From Cyanobacteria bacterium UBA11153 (GTDB lineage Bacteria > Cyanobacteriota > Cyanobacteriia > Cyanobacteriales > Coleofasciculaceae): a stretch of 19,993 nucleotides of DNA. Each line of letters starts with the position of its first letter. The first letter of the stretch is position 1. The notes under the pieces were generated by a model. That model had not been told where the DNA came from and ran no database searches. It saw only the letters and a list, made by a program, of their open reading frames with translations. The DNA lies in contig DOIX01000282.1 of the NCBI GenBank assembly GCA_003511885.1, positions 6,901 through 26,893 on the forward strand, written 5' to 3'. The translations under genes were made by a program, and so were the position numbers. Below, one piece after another: positions 1 to 7,540 of this stretch.

Positions 1-401
1 CGATGTGGCGGTTGCTATATCTCAAATTTTATACTTTGAAGACACGCCATAGCGGATTTGGGCTTGATAATCGCGATCGCAGTTTATGGCAAAGATATTC
101 CTCTGATACTTTTTGAACAATCAGCATCTCGCCTTGAATAACAGATAGTACCAGTAAGGCGCGTTAAATAATGGATGCTACTGGCGTATCAAGACGAAAA
201 TACTCCATATATTGGCAGCTTGATGGGATACCTACTGTATCAGTTTTATAGAGGCAGAAATTTATGCCAAACTTAGATTGGAGGAATACACACGCACTTT
301 AAACTCAGTTACACCCTAAAAAGCAATCACCAATCATTAAAATAATACCAAATGGTAAAAATCAGTTAAGATAAGATTATCAAGTTACCTCATGATAATT
401 T
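1..401. other. Left-end stretch without an intact gene
   Basis: No open frame of useful length crosses this stretch on either strand. Short readable pieces occur in two plus-strand frames, for example a piece ending in LILFEQSASRLE at about 80-138 and one ending in LRLEEYTRTLNSVTP before position 320, each ended by stops. They may be remnants of one or more decayed genes, but I do not recognise them. A HIP1 octamer lies at 73-80. The last 50 bases are AT-rich and probably hold the promoter of the antitoxin gene that starts at 402. Confidence 0.5.
346..357. promoter_or_regulatory. Small inverted repeat upstream of antitoxin gene, possible operator
   Basis: TACCA-AA-TGGTA is a perfect 5-bp inverted repeat centred about 50 bp before the ATG at 402. 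Antitoxins of RelB/ParD-type modules commonly repress their own operon through short palindromes in this position, so an operator is plausible. It could equally be chance in AT-rich DNA. Confidence 0.25.
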
Positions 402-626
402 ATGAATAGTCTCTTCTCTGAACAAGTTTTACCAGTAACTATTGCCGAGAAGCTTCAATTAATAGAAGATATCTGGAATAGTGTTGTTATAGAAGCGGAT
501 CAAATTCCTTTAAATCAATCTCAGGAACAAGAATTAGATCCGCGTTTAGCATCCTATCAAAATATTCAAAATCGCGGTGAATCTTGGGAAATAGTTAGGC
601 AAAGAATTATCAAGCATGACATATAA
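402..626 (+). CDS. Antitoxin-like small protein (addiction-module component family)
   Basis: A 74-residue acidic protein. The pattern LPVTIAEKLQLIEDIWNSV near residues 10-28 followed by a short linker and a C-terminal tail with RQRI matches the putative addiction-module component family (Unstab_antitox type), which pairs with RelE/ParE-like toxins in cyanobacteria. The role would be to bind and neutralise the cognate toxin and repress the operon. The C-terminal stretch between the helix and the tail is shorter on acidic or aromatic residues than I would expect of a canonical member. Its stop (624-626) overlaps by 11 bases the start of a toxin reading frame at 616, the usual translational coupling. 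Because the toxin frame is broken, this gene may be a relic or may act on a homologous toxin elsewhere. The family assignment is by pattern only. Confidence 0.75.
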   Translation: MNSLFSEQVLPVTIAEKLQLIEDIWNSVVIEADQIPLNQSQEQELDPRLASYQNIQNRGESWEIVRQRIIKHDI

Positions 627-912
627 AATTAAAATTTCAGAGGAAGCTGAATTAGATTTAGATGAGGCTTATCAGTGGTATTAATCACAAGTTAATCAAC
701 TGGGATCTGAGTTTATTCGAGTTGTAGATAGTAATGTAGCCTTGATTCAACAAAATCCTTTGGCACTTCCGATCGTTCATAATAATATACGTCGGAAATT
801 ATTACCGAGATTTCCTTATGGTTTATTTTATCTAATTCAAGATGATATTATTTTCGTTTTGGCTTGTTTTCATGTCAAGCGCGATCCGCAACAATGGAAA
901 AGGCGTTTATAG
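616..912 (+). pseudogene. RelE/ParE-type toxin gene with an in-frame stop
   Basis: Read from the ATG at 616, the frame gives MTYKIKISEEAELDLDEAYQWY, then a TAA at 682-684, then continues without a shift to a TAG at 910-912. The downstream part includes LPIVHNNIRRKLLPRFPYGLFY and ends FHVKRDPQQWKRRL. This is the RelE/ParE fold signature: an N-terminal beta strand, two helices, then the RRxLLxRFPYGLxY and CFHxxRDP strands. Total length would be 98 codons, normal for the family. Relatives usually have a Glu right after the WY of the first helix, so the stop is most simply a GAA to TAA change. Nothing else is damaged, which points to recent inactivation. A sequencing error or stop read-through is possible. 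The known family role is a ribosome-dependent mRNA interferase or gyrase poison. Confidence 0.85.
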
Positions 913-1050
913 CGATCGCATTTCACAAGCTCCTATACTCCAAAGAGCGATACCTACGGTAAGCTTCGAGATCCCCACGACAACTCCCTTACAGATCAAA
1001 GAGCAATGGCTTTGCCTAACCCAAGTATCAGACGACCATAGTAATTTATC

Positions 1051-1081
1051 TTGTAATTATCCTATTCATGTATGATATACT
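1051..1081 (+). promoter_or_regulatory. Candidate sigma-70-type promoter of the nuclease-like gene
   Basis: TTGTAA at 1051-1056 and TATACT at 1076-1081 are separated by 19 bp, slightly long but acceptable. Transcription would start near 1088. This lies after the upstream ATG at 1068 and before the ATG at 1113, which favours 1113 as the true start of the gene. It is a consensus match only. Confidence 0.35.
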
Positions 1082-1112
1082 CATCTTAGTTAGTTCTCAA
1101 TCGTATCTAAAT

Positions 1113-1580
1113 ATGCGTTTATCTATCTTATCCACAACATTATTCACGCTTGGATTATTTATTTCTTCTATTTCCGCTTTGGCTAATCCTCTCAACGGCA
1201 CCATATCAAAAGTAGTAGATGGTGATACCGTCACGGTTACTAGCAATGGCTCTTCATCTACATTACAATTAGCTTGTATTGATGCACCAGACTGGGTAAA
1301 TGGAAAACCACAACCTAATGCACAATTATCAAAAAATCGTCTAACACAATTATTACCTGTAGGATCATCTATTCAGTATTATCCAGTAGGAACAATTAGG
1401 GAGAATCGAGTATTAGCTGTTATTTTTAATGGCAATAGCAATATTAATTTACAAATGATTGCCGAAGGACAAGCTCAATTACATTCTAATTATCAAACTC
1501 AATGTCCAAATTCAGCTAATGAATTAGCCACTGCTCAAAGCAATGCTCAAAATAGTCGCTTAGGAATATGGAATCACTAA
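1113..1580 (+). CDS. Secreted staphylococcal-nuclease-like (thermonuclease family) protein
   Basis: A 155-residue protein read from ATG 1113. An upstream ATG at 1068 would add 15 residues ahead of the signal peptide and overlaps the likely -10 box, so I rejected it. Residues 1-24 form a Sec signal peptide (MRLSILSTTLF through SALA). The mature part has the SNase fold landmarks: GTISKVVDGDTVTV (D36-D38), LACIDAPD (residues 53-60), ENRVLAVIF with R99, and the C-terminal SRLGIW. Against S. aureus nuclease, the calcium ligands D21 and D40 correspond to D38 and D57, and catalytic R87 to R99. The position of catalytic R35 is Gln52 and that of E43 is Asp60. The family hydrolyses DNA and RNA phosphodiesters with Ca2+, but loss of the first arginine makes full activity doubtful. 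The gene appears to be monocistronic. No Shine-Dalgarno sequence is visible. Confidence 0.8.
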   Translation: MRLSILSTTLFTLGLFISSISALANPLNGTISKVVDGDTVTVTSNGSSSTLQLACIDAPDWVNGKPQPNAQLSKNRLTQLLPVGSSIQYYPVGTIRENRVLAVIFNGNSNINLQMIAEGQAQLHSNYQTQCPNSANELATAQSNAQNSRLGIWNH

Positions 1581-1599
1581 ATTAAACAAATACCTTATA

Positions 1600-1735
1600 C
1601 AGCCTTTCCCTAAATTATGTAGTACAGTAACAACACTTCCGAAACCAATTTCTTGGAAGTTAAGTAAGTAACGAGACATACTTGCAGGTGGTTAAAGAAT
1701 TAATAGGTCGTACTCTATGATACAGGGAAAGGCTG
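1600..1735. mobile_element. MITE-like element with TA flanks
   Basis: A 12-bp perfect terminal inverted repeat (CAGCCTTTCCCT at 1600-1611, its complement at 1724-1735) is flanked on both sides by TA (1598-1599 and 1736-1737). The inverted repeat continues imperfectly inward, with TAGTAC on the left matching GTAC inside the right end. At 136 bp and without a reading frame, it fits a non-autonomous MITE of the IS630/Tc1-mariner type, which duplicates TA on insertion. It sits 5 bp beyond the xisI stop and may act as a bidirectional hairpin between the two convergent genes. Confidence 0.65.
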
Positions 1736-1741
1736 TAATAA

Positions 1742-2083
1742 TTAAATAACAGCAAACTCAGTTAACTTACGAGTTTCAGGATCGTGAAAAGCTAAAACAA
1801 TATCCTCTTTCGGTACACCTTCCCTTAATAATTCTGTTGCCATACCTTCCTCCGTCCAATCTTCCTCAATATAAATTTTATTGTTTTTAATACGAAGATG
1901 GACATGGGTATTATTAATTCTTTTTTGATTAACCCAATCTACAGACATCCATAAATAATGATCGTGGGTTTCATCAAAAATTAGACAAGTTTCATACTTT
2001 TTCTTAGATGAACGATTAGCAATATCGTCACAACCTGTTAATATTTTTTTAATAATTTCACGAAAATTTGTTAGTTTATCCAT
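1742..2083 (-). CDS. xisI: XisI family protein
   Basis: A 113-residue protein matching the XisI family, named after the fdxN-element excision controlling factor of Anabaena. Hallmarks are the N-terminal helix ending in the I-KKIL pattern, DETHDHYLWMSVDW near residues 37-50, the strand pair INNTHVHLRIKNNKIYIEEDWTEEG, and the C-terminal GVPKEDIVLAFHDPETRKLTEFAV. Length is typical. A good Shine-Dalgarno (AAGGAGG at about 2094-2100) lies inside the end of xisH, 10 bases before the ATG. The gene overlaps xisH by 13 bases, so the two are co-translated. In Anabaena XisI is needed with XisH and the recombinase XisF for excision. No recombinase or nif gene is in this window, so the role here is unknown. 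Confidence 0.9.
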   Translation of the reverse strand: MDKLTNFREIIKKILTGCDDIANRSSKKKYETCLIFDETHDHYLWMSVDWVNQKRINNTHVHLRIKNNKIYIEEDWTEEGMATELLREGVPKEDIVLAFHDPETRKLTEFAVI

Positions 2084-2490
2084 TCTACTATTTCCTCCTT
2101 TTCTGTATTAATAACCAGTAAAGCAAGTTGATTCAATTTAACTACAGCTTTAATTGATTTTCTTTGAAAGAAAGTTTTATGAATCTCGTCTTTGATAGCT
2201 AGATAGATTTCTTGGTATTCATCTTGAGCTAATTGAATCAGATTTCGATATAAAGTATATTGCCCTAAAGCAAGTTCAAAATCTTTGATTAGCGAAGGAC
2301 TGATAAAACTTTTAATTTCAACAATAATCTTACGTTGTTTCTGTTCCTCTAAAATTAGCTTTTCTACAGCTAAATCTGGATAAAGTTCAACGTCTTCATA
2401 TTCAAGAGGGTAAGGATCTGCTGTAATCGTCCAACCATCCTTAATTAAAGCATTTTTAACCGCTTCATGATAAATATCCTTTGCTGCCAT
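2071..2490 (-). CDS. xisH: XisH family protein, PD-(D/E)XK nuclease fold
   Basis: A 139-residue protein that begins MAAKDIYHEAVKNALIKDGW, the family signature. Residues 38-60 show the PD-(D/E)XK pattern: P38-D39, then E58-I-K60, with a conserved GQY at 76-78. XisH-family structures adopt the PD-(D/E)XK nuclease fold. All three motif acidic/basic residues are present, so a metal-dependent nuclease activity is possible, though none is established for the family to my knowledge. A GAGG lies 3 bases before the ATG. The gene is first in a two-gene unit with xisI and divergent from the mannosidase gene. XisH/XisI pairs are spread through cyanobacterial genomes independently of the fdxN element, so the gene name indicates family rather than proven excision function. 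Confidence 0.9.
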   Translation of the reverse strand: MAAKDIYHEAVKNALIKDGWTITADPYPLEYEDVELYPDLAVEKLILEEQKQRKIIVEIKSFISPSLIKDFELALGQYTLYRNLIQLAQDEYQEIYLAIKDEIHKTFFQRKSIKAVVKLNQLALLVINTEKEEIVEWIN

Positions 2491-2595
2491 TATCCTCGTT
2501 GTTTAAGATTAATGTAAGTCAATCAAGACCCACCATAAAATTATACTAAACCAAAGCATCCTAAAGCTTAGGCATTTGCGCCACAGGAATCACCC

Positions 2596-2631
2596 CTAAC
2601 CCCTTTGCCCCCTTTGCGTTTAAAATAAAAA
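2596..2631 (+). repeat. CCTTTGCG-type interspersed repeat fragment before the mannosidase ATG
   Basis: The sequence CCCCTTTGCCCCCTTTGCG followed by TTTAAAATAAAAA matches the repeat also seen inside and downstream of the mannosidase gene (4161-4240, 6668-6740, 6762-6832, 7541-7585). It occupies the last 35 bases before the ATG at 2633, so there is no Shine-Dalgarno. Translation may rely on an AT-rich unstructured leader. Confidence 0.7.
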
Positions 2632-2632
2632 A

Positions 2633-5600
2633 ATGACCACCCCATCCTCAACCATAAACAAACTCCGCGCCCTCACCCAAATCGACATTCAATCCAACTG
2701 GCGCTACTCCAGCCAAGACTTATCGCCAGAAGACCTAAAAACCGATATTCCCAACAACTGGCAAAAAGTCGAACTTAATCCCAAAGGCTATATTATCTGG
2801 GACAAAGGAAGTAAACTCATCTGGTTAGGGCAAAAAATTATAGTCCCAAAAAACTTACAAGGATATCCCTTAGCCGGATTAGCACTAAGATTAGCCGTAA
2901 CCTGGTGGGCGGCAGATGCAAAAATTTTCGTTAACGGTGAATTAGTTCAAGCCGGAGACTTATTCGATTCATCCGCACGAGTATTATTGAATTGGGCAGT
3001 AACACCGGGTGAAGAAATTATTGTCTTATTGCGGTTAGTTAGTCCCGGACACGATATTGGCGGATTAATGCGTTCGCTTTGCGTGTACGAAGTACATTCG
3101 CAAAACCTCTCCGAATCCACCAACTCCCTCGATCCAGGTTTCGTTGCCGATGAATTAGAAATTTTACATATATATATAGATGTATTTGCCCCAGAGAAGT
3201 TACATATCCTAGAGACTGCGATCGCAAAAATTAATTGGGCACTAGTCTCAGATAAAGCCGCCTTCGATAACTCCCTATCCCAATTACGGGAAAACTTACT
3301 TTTAGAGTGGGGAGTAGGGAATGGAGAAGATATAGAAAAGGAAGATATCCGTCAAAAGGATCAATCCTTAACTCCAATAACTGAAAACACCGTCCATCTA
3401 TTAGGACATGCCCATTTAGATATGGCGTGGCTGTGGACAGTAACAGAAACTTGGGCAGTAGCAGAACGGACATTTGAATCAGTCTTAAAATTACAAGCAG
3501 AATTTCCCGATCTTACATTTTGTCATAGCACCCCAGCCCTCTATGCTTGGATTGAAGAAAATCGACCCAACCTATTTAACCGAATTAAAGCCAAAATCGC
3601 ATTAGGTAAATGGGAAGTAGTAGGCGGAATGTGGGTAGAACCAGAATTAAACCTCATCGATGGCGAATCCATAGTCCGGCAAATCCTCTACGCCCAACGT
3701 TACGTTAAAGCCAAATTCGGTAACTTCACCAAAATAGCTTGGCTTCCCGATAGCTTTGGCTTCACTTGGCAACTACCCCAACTCCTCAAACAAGGCGGAA
3801 TCGAATATTTCGTTACCCAAAAACTCCATTGGAACGATACCACTAAATTTCCCCACAGTATATTTTGGTGGCAATCCCCCGACGGCAGTAAAATTCTCAG
3901 TCTCATCTCTCCCCCTAATACCGCTGGCGTAATGGATACCAATCCCATCACTATGGGAAAATACGCTATCGACTGGGAAAAACAAACTGGTTTAAAAGAT
4001 ACCTTATGGCTTCCCGGTGTCGGAGATCATGGCGGCGGACCAACACGCGACATGTTAGAAATAGCCCAACGTTGGCAAAATTCCCCCTTCTTCCCCAAAC
4101 TAAAATTTACCACCGCTATTACTTATTTAGATAAAATCCAAAATCAAACCCAACCCCCACAACAAACCCCCAAAAAACCTTTGCGTACCTTTGCGTCTTC
4201 CTTTGCGCCCTTTGCGTTAAAAACAAACGACACGCATCCAAACCAATCATTCCCCACTTGGAATGATGAACTCTATTTAGAATTCCATCGCGGTTGTTAT
4301 ACTACCCACGCCGATCAGAAATATTGGAATCGTCGTTGTGAGGGATTATTGTATCAAGCAGAATTATGGGCTTCTTTGGCTGCTATTGTTGGGGAGGGTA
4401 ATTTTTTTCAACGCAAAGACGCGGTAGCGGCTTCTCGCAGAGTAGGGCGCAAAGGAAGATGCAAAGGGCGCAAAGAAGAGGATATGACTGTGGGTTATCC
4501 GAAAGTTGAGTTAGAAGAGGCTTGGAAAAAGGTTCTTTTTAATCAATTTCACGATATTTTACCGGGGACTTCGATTGGGGAAGTGTTTGTTGAGGCTAAT
4601 CGGGCTTGGCAGGATGTGGCGGAAGTAGCTCAAAAGATATTGCAAAATTCGATCGGCGCGATCGCAAGCCATATTCTCTTACCGTCTCCTCCTCATCCGG
4701 ATGCGAAGCCTATTTTTATTTTTAATTGTCTTAACTGGGCGCGATCGCAGGTTGTTTCTTTGTCTTTATCTTCTCTGGCGATGGATTTTACTCGCGAGAT
4801 GGGGGAATGGGGAGATAATTCGATAAATCCGGCGAAAGTTCCTAATTCTGGGATGGGGAATTTATCGGATGGGGCGATTTTTACTACTACTGAATTTGGC
4901 GCTAACTTTACCCCCGATACCCAGTCATCCCCAAATCCAGTACATCCCTCTCCTTCCTCTTCTATATATATAGATGGGCAAAATCTGGCGGAAAATCCTG
5001 TAAAGCTAGAAAAAATAGGGGAAATTCCGGATAAATACCCCTTTCCGTCGGAAATTTGGCAAATTTACGATACTTTTGGGGTAATACAGCCATCCCAACG
5101 GGTAGGCGACTCCCTCCTGTTTTACGCAGAAAGTGTACCGGGAGTCGGTTATAAGTTGTTTTGGTTAGTTAAGGAAAAAGCTGAAAACCTTACTGGGATT
5201 GAGTCGGAGTCAGAAAAGTCCTTTCTAAGCGCACACCTATCCCATCATGACAGTAGTATATCACGATTTTGGCAATCTGATACTATAGCCCAAAAAGATT
5301 GGGTTTTGGAAAATAATTTCTTGCGGGTAAGGATAGATGAGGAGACAGGGAATATTAGCAGTATTTTCGATAAAGTTAACGAAAGGGAAGTTTTGGGAAA
5401 AGAGGGAGGAGGAAACGAACTACAAGCATTTAAAGATAGCGGACAATATTGGGATGCTTGGAATATCGATCCAAATTACGAGACACATCGGTTAGCGGAA
5501 ACAGAGTTAGTATCGATCGCATGGCTCGAAAGAGGGAAACTGCAATCGCGAATTAGAGTTATCCAAAAATTAGGTAAATCTGAGTTTTGCCAAGATTACA

Positions 5601-6628
5601 TCCTGGATTGGGAATCACCGCTATTGAAAATTGCGACAAGAGTGGATTGGCAAGAAGACCATGTATTAGTGAAAGCGGCATTTCCGTTAAATATAGAGAC
5701 TGACGAAGCCACTTATGAGATTCCCTGTGGTGCGATCGCGCGTTCGACCAAACCAGAAACGCCTGCCCAGAAAGCCAAATGGGAAGTACCAGCCCTACGT
5801 TGGGCAGATTTATCGGAATTTTCAGGTCAGAGGGAAGTCGAAAATCAAAACTTATCCTTATTTACAGATAAAACAGAAGCAGAAAATCCCACACCCCACA
5901 CCCCCAGTTACGGAGTTAGCATAATTAACGATAGTAAATACGGATATGATGCCAAACCATCCCAATTAAGACTAACATTACTGAGAAGTCCGACTTGGCC
6001 TGATCCAGATTGCGATACCTCTGACGGGCAAAGCCATCGCGGCATTCATCAATTTACTTACGCCATTTATCCCCATCGCAGTACATGGCAAGCAGCCCAT
6101 ACAGTCAGACGAGGATATGAATTAAATTTACCATTACTGGTTTTGGGAGAATCGGGAATAGAGAATTATCGTGTAAGGGCGGGAAGAGCCAATCAAACAG
6201 GTAACTTATCCATAACTTCCATTCAAAACCCGCCTGTGATGGAAAAAGAAGAAGAATTATGCCAGCAGAAGCAATCTACTTGGCAAGTTACCGATAACTT
6301 CCATTCAAAACCCGCCCCGGATATAAGCAATCGAGAAATCAGAGATAAAATTTCCTCCCACCTTTTACCTCATACCGCTTCCCTATTAAATTTAGAAGCG
6401 GAAAATTTGATATTAATCGCATTTAAGCAATCCGAGGATAATCCGCAGGAGTGGATTTTGCGATGTTATGAATGTCACGGAGAGACAGCCAAACTATCCT
6501 GCCATAGCCACTTAGACTTAAAACTACGAGAGAGAATAGACTTACTAGAGCGATCGCAAAAACTTCCCGACGACCAACTTGTCCATATTACCCCCTGGCA
6601 AATTGCCAGTTTTCTCCTTACCACCTAG
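2633..6628 (+). CDS. GH38 alpha-mannosidase, unusually long
   Basis: A 1331-residue glycoside hydrolase family 38 enzyme, a retaining zinc-dependent exo-alpha-mannosidase. No signal peptide is visible, so it is probably cytoplasmic. Residues about 20-165 form a beta-rich accessory domain. The catalytic domain begins near 255 with HAHLDMAWLW. Zinc ligands inferred from class II mannosidases are H261, D263, D373 and H640 (in FHDILPGTS), and D373 in WLPDSFGF is the nucleophile. GVGDHGGGPT is at about 462-471. The helical middle domain is about 545-680, and the C-terminal beta sandwiches run from about 690 onward. Most bacterial relatives I know are roughly 1000-1100 residues. The excess lies in linkers made of interspersed-repeat DNA read in frame (about 511-540 and 591-616) and in loosely conserved inserts near 715-800 and 850-890. 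Fold motifs are all intact, so the gene is probably functional. It stands alone on the plus strand. Confidence 0.92.
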   Translation: MTTPSSTINKLRALTQIDIQSNWRYSSQDLSPEDLKTDIPNNWQKVELNPKGYIIWDKGSKLIWLGQKIIVPKNLQGYPLAGLALRLAVTWWAADAKIFVNGELVQAGDLFDSSARVLLNWAVTPGEEIIVLLRLVSPGHDIGGLMRSLCVYEVHSQNLSESTNSLDPGFVADELEILHIYIDVFAPEKLHILETAIAKINWALVSDKAAFDNSLSQLRENLLLEWGVGNGEDIEKEDIRQKDQSLTPITENTVHLLGHAHLDMAWLWTVTETWAVAERTFESVLKLQAEFPDLTFCHSTPALYAWIEENRPNLFNRIKAKIALGKWEVVGGMWVEPELNLIDGESIVRQILYAQRYVKAKFGNFTKIAWLPDSFGFTWQLPQLLKQGGIEYFVTQKLHWNDTTKFPHSIFWWQSPDGSKILSLISPPNTAGVMDTNPITMGKYAIDWEKQTGLKDTLWLPGVGDHGGGPTRDMLEIAQRWQNSPFFPKLKFTTAITYLDKIQNQTQPPQQTPKKPLRTFASSFAPFALKTNDTHPNQSFPTWNDELYLEFHRGCYTTHADQKYWNRRCEGLLYQAELWASLAAIVGEGNFFQRKDAVAASRRVGRKGRCKGRKEEDMTVGYPKVELEEAWKKVLFNQFHDILPGTSIGEVFVEANRAWQDVAEVAQKILQNSIGAIASHILLPSPPHPDAKPIFIFNCLNWARSQVVSLSLSSLAMDFTREMGEWGDNSINPAKVPNSGMGNLSDGAIFTTTEFGANFTPDTQSSPNPVHPSPSSSIYIDGQNLAENPVKLEKIGEIPDKYPFPSEIWQIYDTFGVIQPSQRVGDSLLFYAESVPGVGYKLFWLVKEKAENLTGIESESEKSFLSAHLSHHDSSISRFWQSDTIAQKDWVLENNFLRVRIDEETGNISSIFDKVNEREVLGKEGGGNELQAFKDSGQYWDAWNIDPNYETHRLAETELVSIAWLERGKLQSRIRVIQKLGKSEFCQDYILDWESPLLKIATRVDWQEDHVLVKAAFPLNIETDEATYEIPCGAIARSTKPETPAQKAKWEVPALRWADLSEFSGQREVENQNLSLFTDKTEAENPTPHTPSYGVSIINDSKYGYDAKPSQLRLTLLRSPTWPDPDCDTSDGQSHRGIHQFTYAIYPHRSTWQAAHTVRRGYELNLPLLVLGESGIENYRVRAGRANQTGNLSITSIQNPPVMEKEEELCQQKQSTWQVTDNFHSKPAPDISNREIRDKISSHLLPHTASLLNLEAENLILIAFKQSEDNPQEWILRCYECHGETAKLSCHSHLDLKLRERIDLLERSQKLPDDQLVHITPWQIASFLLTT
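4161..4240 (+). repeat. Interspersed repeat read in frame inside the mannosidase gene
   Basis: Four CTTTGCG units followed by TTAAAAACAAAC and ACGCATCC match the non-coding copies at 6668-6740 and 7541-7585, including the downstream ACGCATCC tail. Here the repeat is translated as a linker rich in Pro, Lys, Phe and Ala (for example FASSFAPFALK) between the catalytic and middle domains. Confidence 0.85.
4401..4480 (-). repeat. Second interspersed repeat in frame, opposite orientation, composite
   Basis: The block starts with a T-run, then AACGCAAAGACGC, then GCGGTAGCGGCTTCTCGCAG (a sequence type I associate with a separate dispersed repeat of cyanobacteria), and ends with three GCAAAG units. 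It looks like one repeat nested in another. It is translated as a strongly basic linker, roughly QRKDAVAASRRVGRKGR, within the helical middle domain of the mannosidase. Confidence 0.75.
6212..6316 (+). repeat. 23-bp direct repeat inside the mannosidase gene
   Basis: The 23 bases starting ATAACTTCCATTC and ending CCCGCC occur at 6212-6234 and again at 6294-6316. The 82-bp offset is not a multiple of three, so the two copies are read in different frames (ITSIQNPP and DNFHSKPA). This suggests a local duplication that added a loop near residues 1195-1228. Confidence 0.8.
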
Positions 6629-6667
6629 TTAACCAAACCAATTAATCCAAATCCCCCTTCCCCAAAC

Positions 6668-6832
6668 CTTCAAAAACCCTCCGCGTACCTTTGCGGGAAC
6701 CTTTGCGCCCTTTGCGTTAAAAATAAAGGAAACGCATCCAATGAATTAACTTATCCCCTTCAACAAACCCTCAAAAACCCTCCGCGTACCTCTGTGTTTC
6801 CCTCTGTGTTACCTCTGTGTTAAAAATAAATT
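6668..6832 (+). repeat. Two adjacent CCTTTGCG / CCTCTGTG-type repeat copies
   Basis: Copy one (6668-6740) runs from CCTTCAAAAACCCTCCGCG through CCTTTGCGCCCTTTGCG to TTAAAAATAAA and ACGCATCC. Copy two (6762-6832) has the same frame with CTCTGTG in place of CTTTGCG units and ends in TTAAAAATAAA. They are non-coding relatives of the in-frame block at 4161-4240. Confidence 0.8.
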
Positions 6833-6867
6833 CATTGGTATATGGATTTGTTGGCGGGAAAGAAAGG

Positions 6868-6920
6868 ATTTTTTTTTACGCACAGGACGCAAAGGTTTTC
6901 GCCAAGAGCGCAAAGAAGGA
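6868..6920 (-). repeat. Inverse-orientation GCAAAG-type repeat copy
   Basis: A run of nine T, then ACGC, CAGGACGCAAAGG and AAGAGCGCAAAGAAGG, the counterpart in decayed copy A of the in-frame block at 4401-4480, without the nested GCGGTAGCGG piece. The missing piece suggests that it entered the intact gene later, or was lost here. Confidence 0.65.
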
Positions 6921-7540
6921 AGTGTATGTCAGTTTTTCTTGTTAACTGGGCGCGATCGCAGCTTGTCTCTTTCTCCTTATCCTCTGTGACGATAACTTCG
7001 ACTTGCCAAGGTAATCGGGAAATAGGGGAATCCTTAAACAAGCGGATAAATCCATGAAACTCAGATGGGGAAATTTACTGATTTTTACTACGATGGAATT
7101 TTTCTCTAACTATGCCAGGGATACCCAGTCACCTGACCATCCAGTACTTTTCTCTCCCTTCTCCTATATATATAGATGGGTAAAATCTGCCGTTAAATCC
7201 AGTAAAGCTGGAAAAATTAGCAAAAATTACCGATAAACAGCCCTTTGAGTCTTATTTTTCGGAAATTTACCCTAATTTTCCCGTAATATCCCTATCCCCA
7301 GGATGGATAACTCCCTCCTGTTTAGCAGAAAAAGTGTATCGGGAGTCAGTTATCAGTTGTGATAGTTAGTTAAGGCTACAGTGGAAATCCTTGCTGACAT
7401 TGAATTGGAGCGTTCAAACTACTTTTTAGGCGCACACCTATCCCATCATGACTCTAGTATATCACGATTTTGTCAAGCTGATACTAGAGAAAACTTAAAT
7501 CGAGGGAATATCACTCCCAATCCCCCTCAAGCAAACCCCC

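Noticed and set aside
842..1075. 77-codon open frame overlapping the end of the toxin frame
   Set aside because: Its first part is a shadow of the toxin pseudogene in another frame. The translation has no recognisable pattern and no ribosome site.
3066..3115. Palindromic TGTACGAAGTACA-like stretch in the mannosidase N-terminal domain as another repeat insertion
   Set aside because: The encoded LMRSLCVYE looks like native family sequence and no second copy of this DNA occurs in the window.
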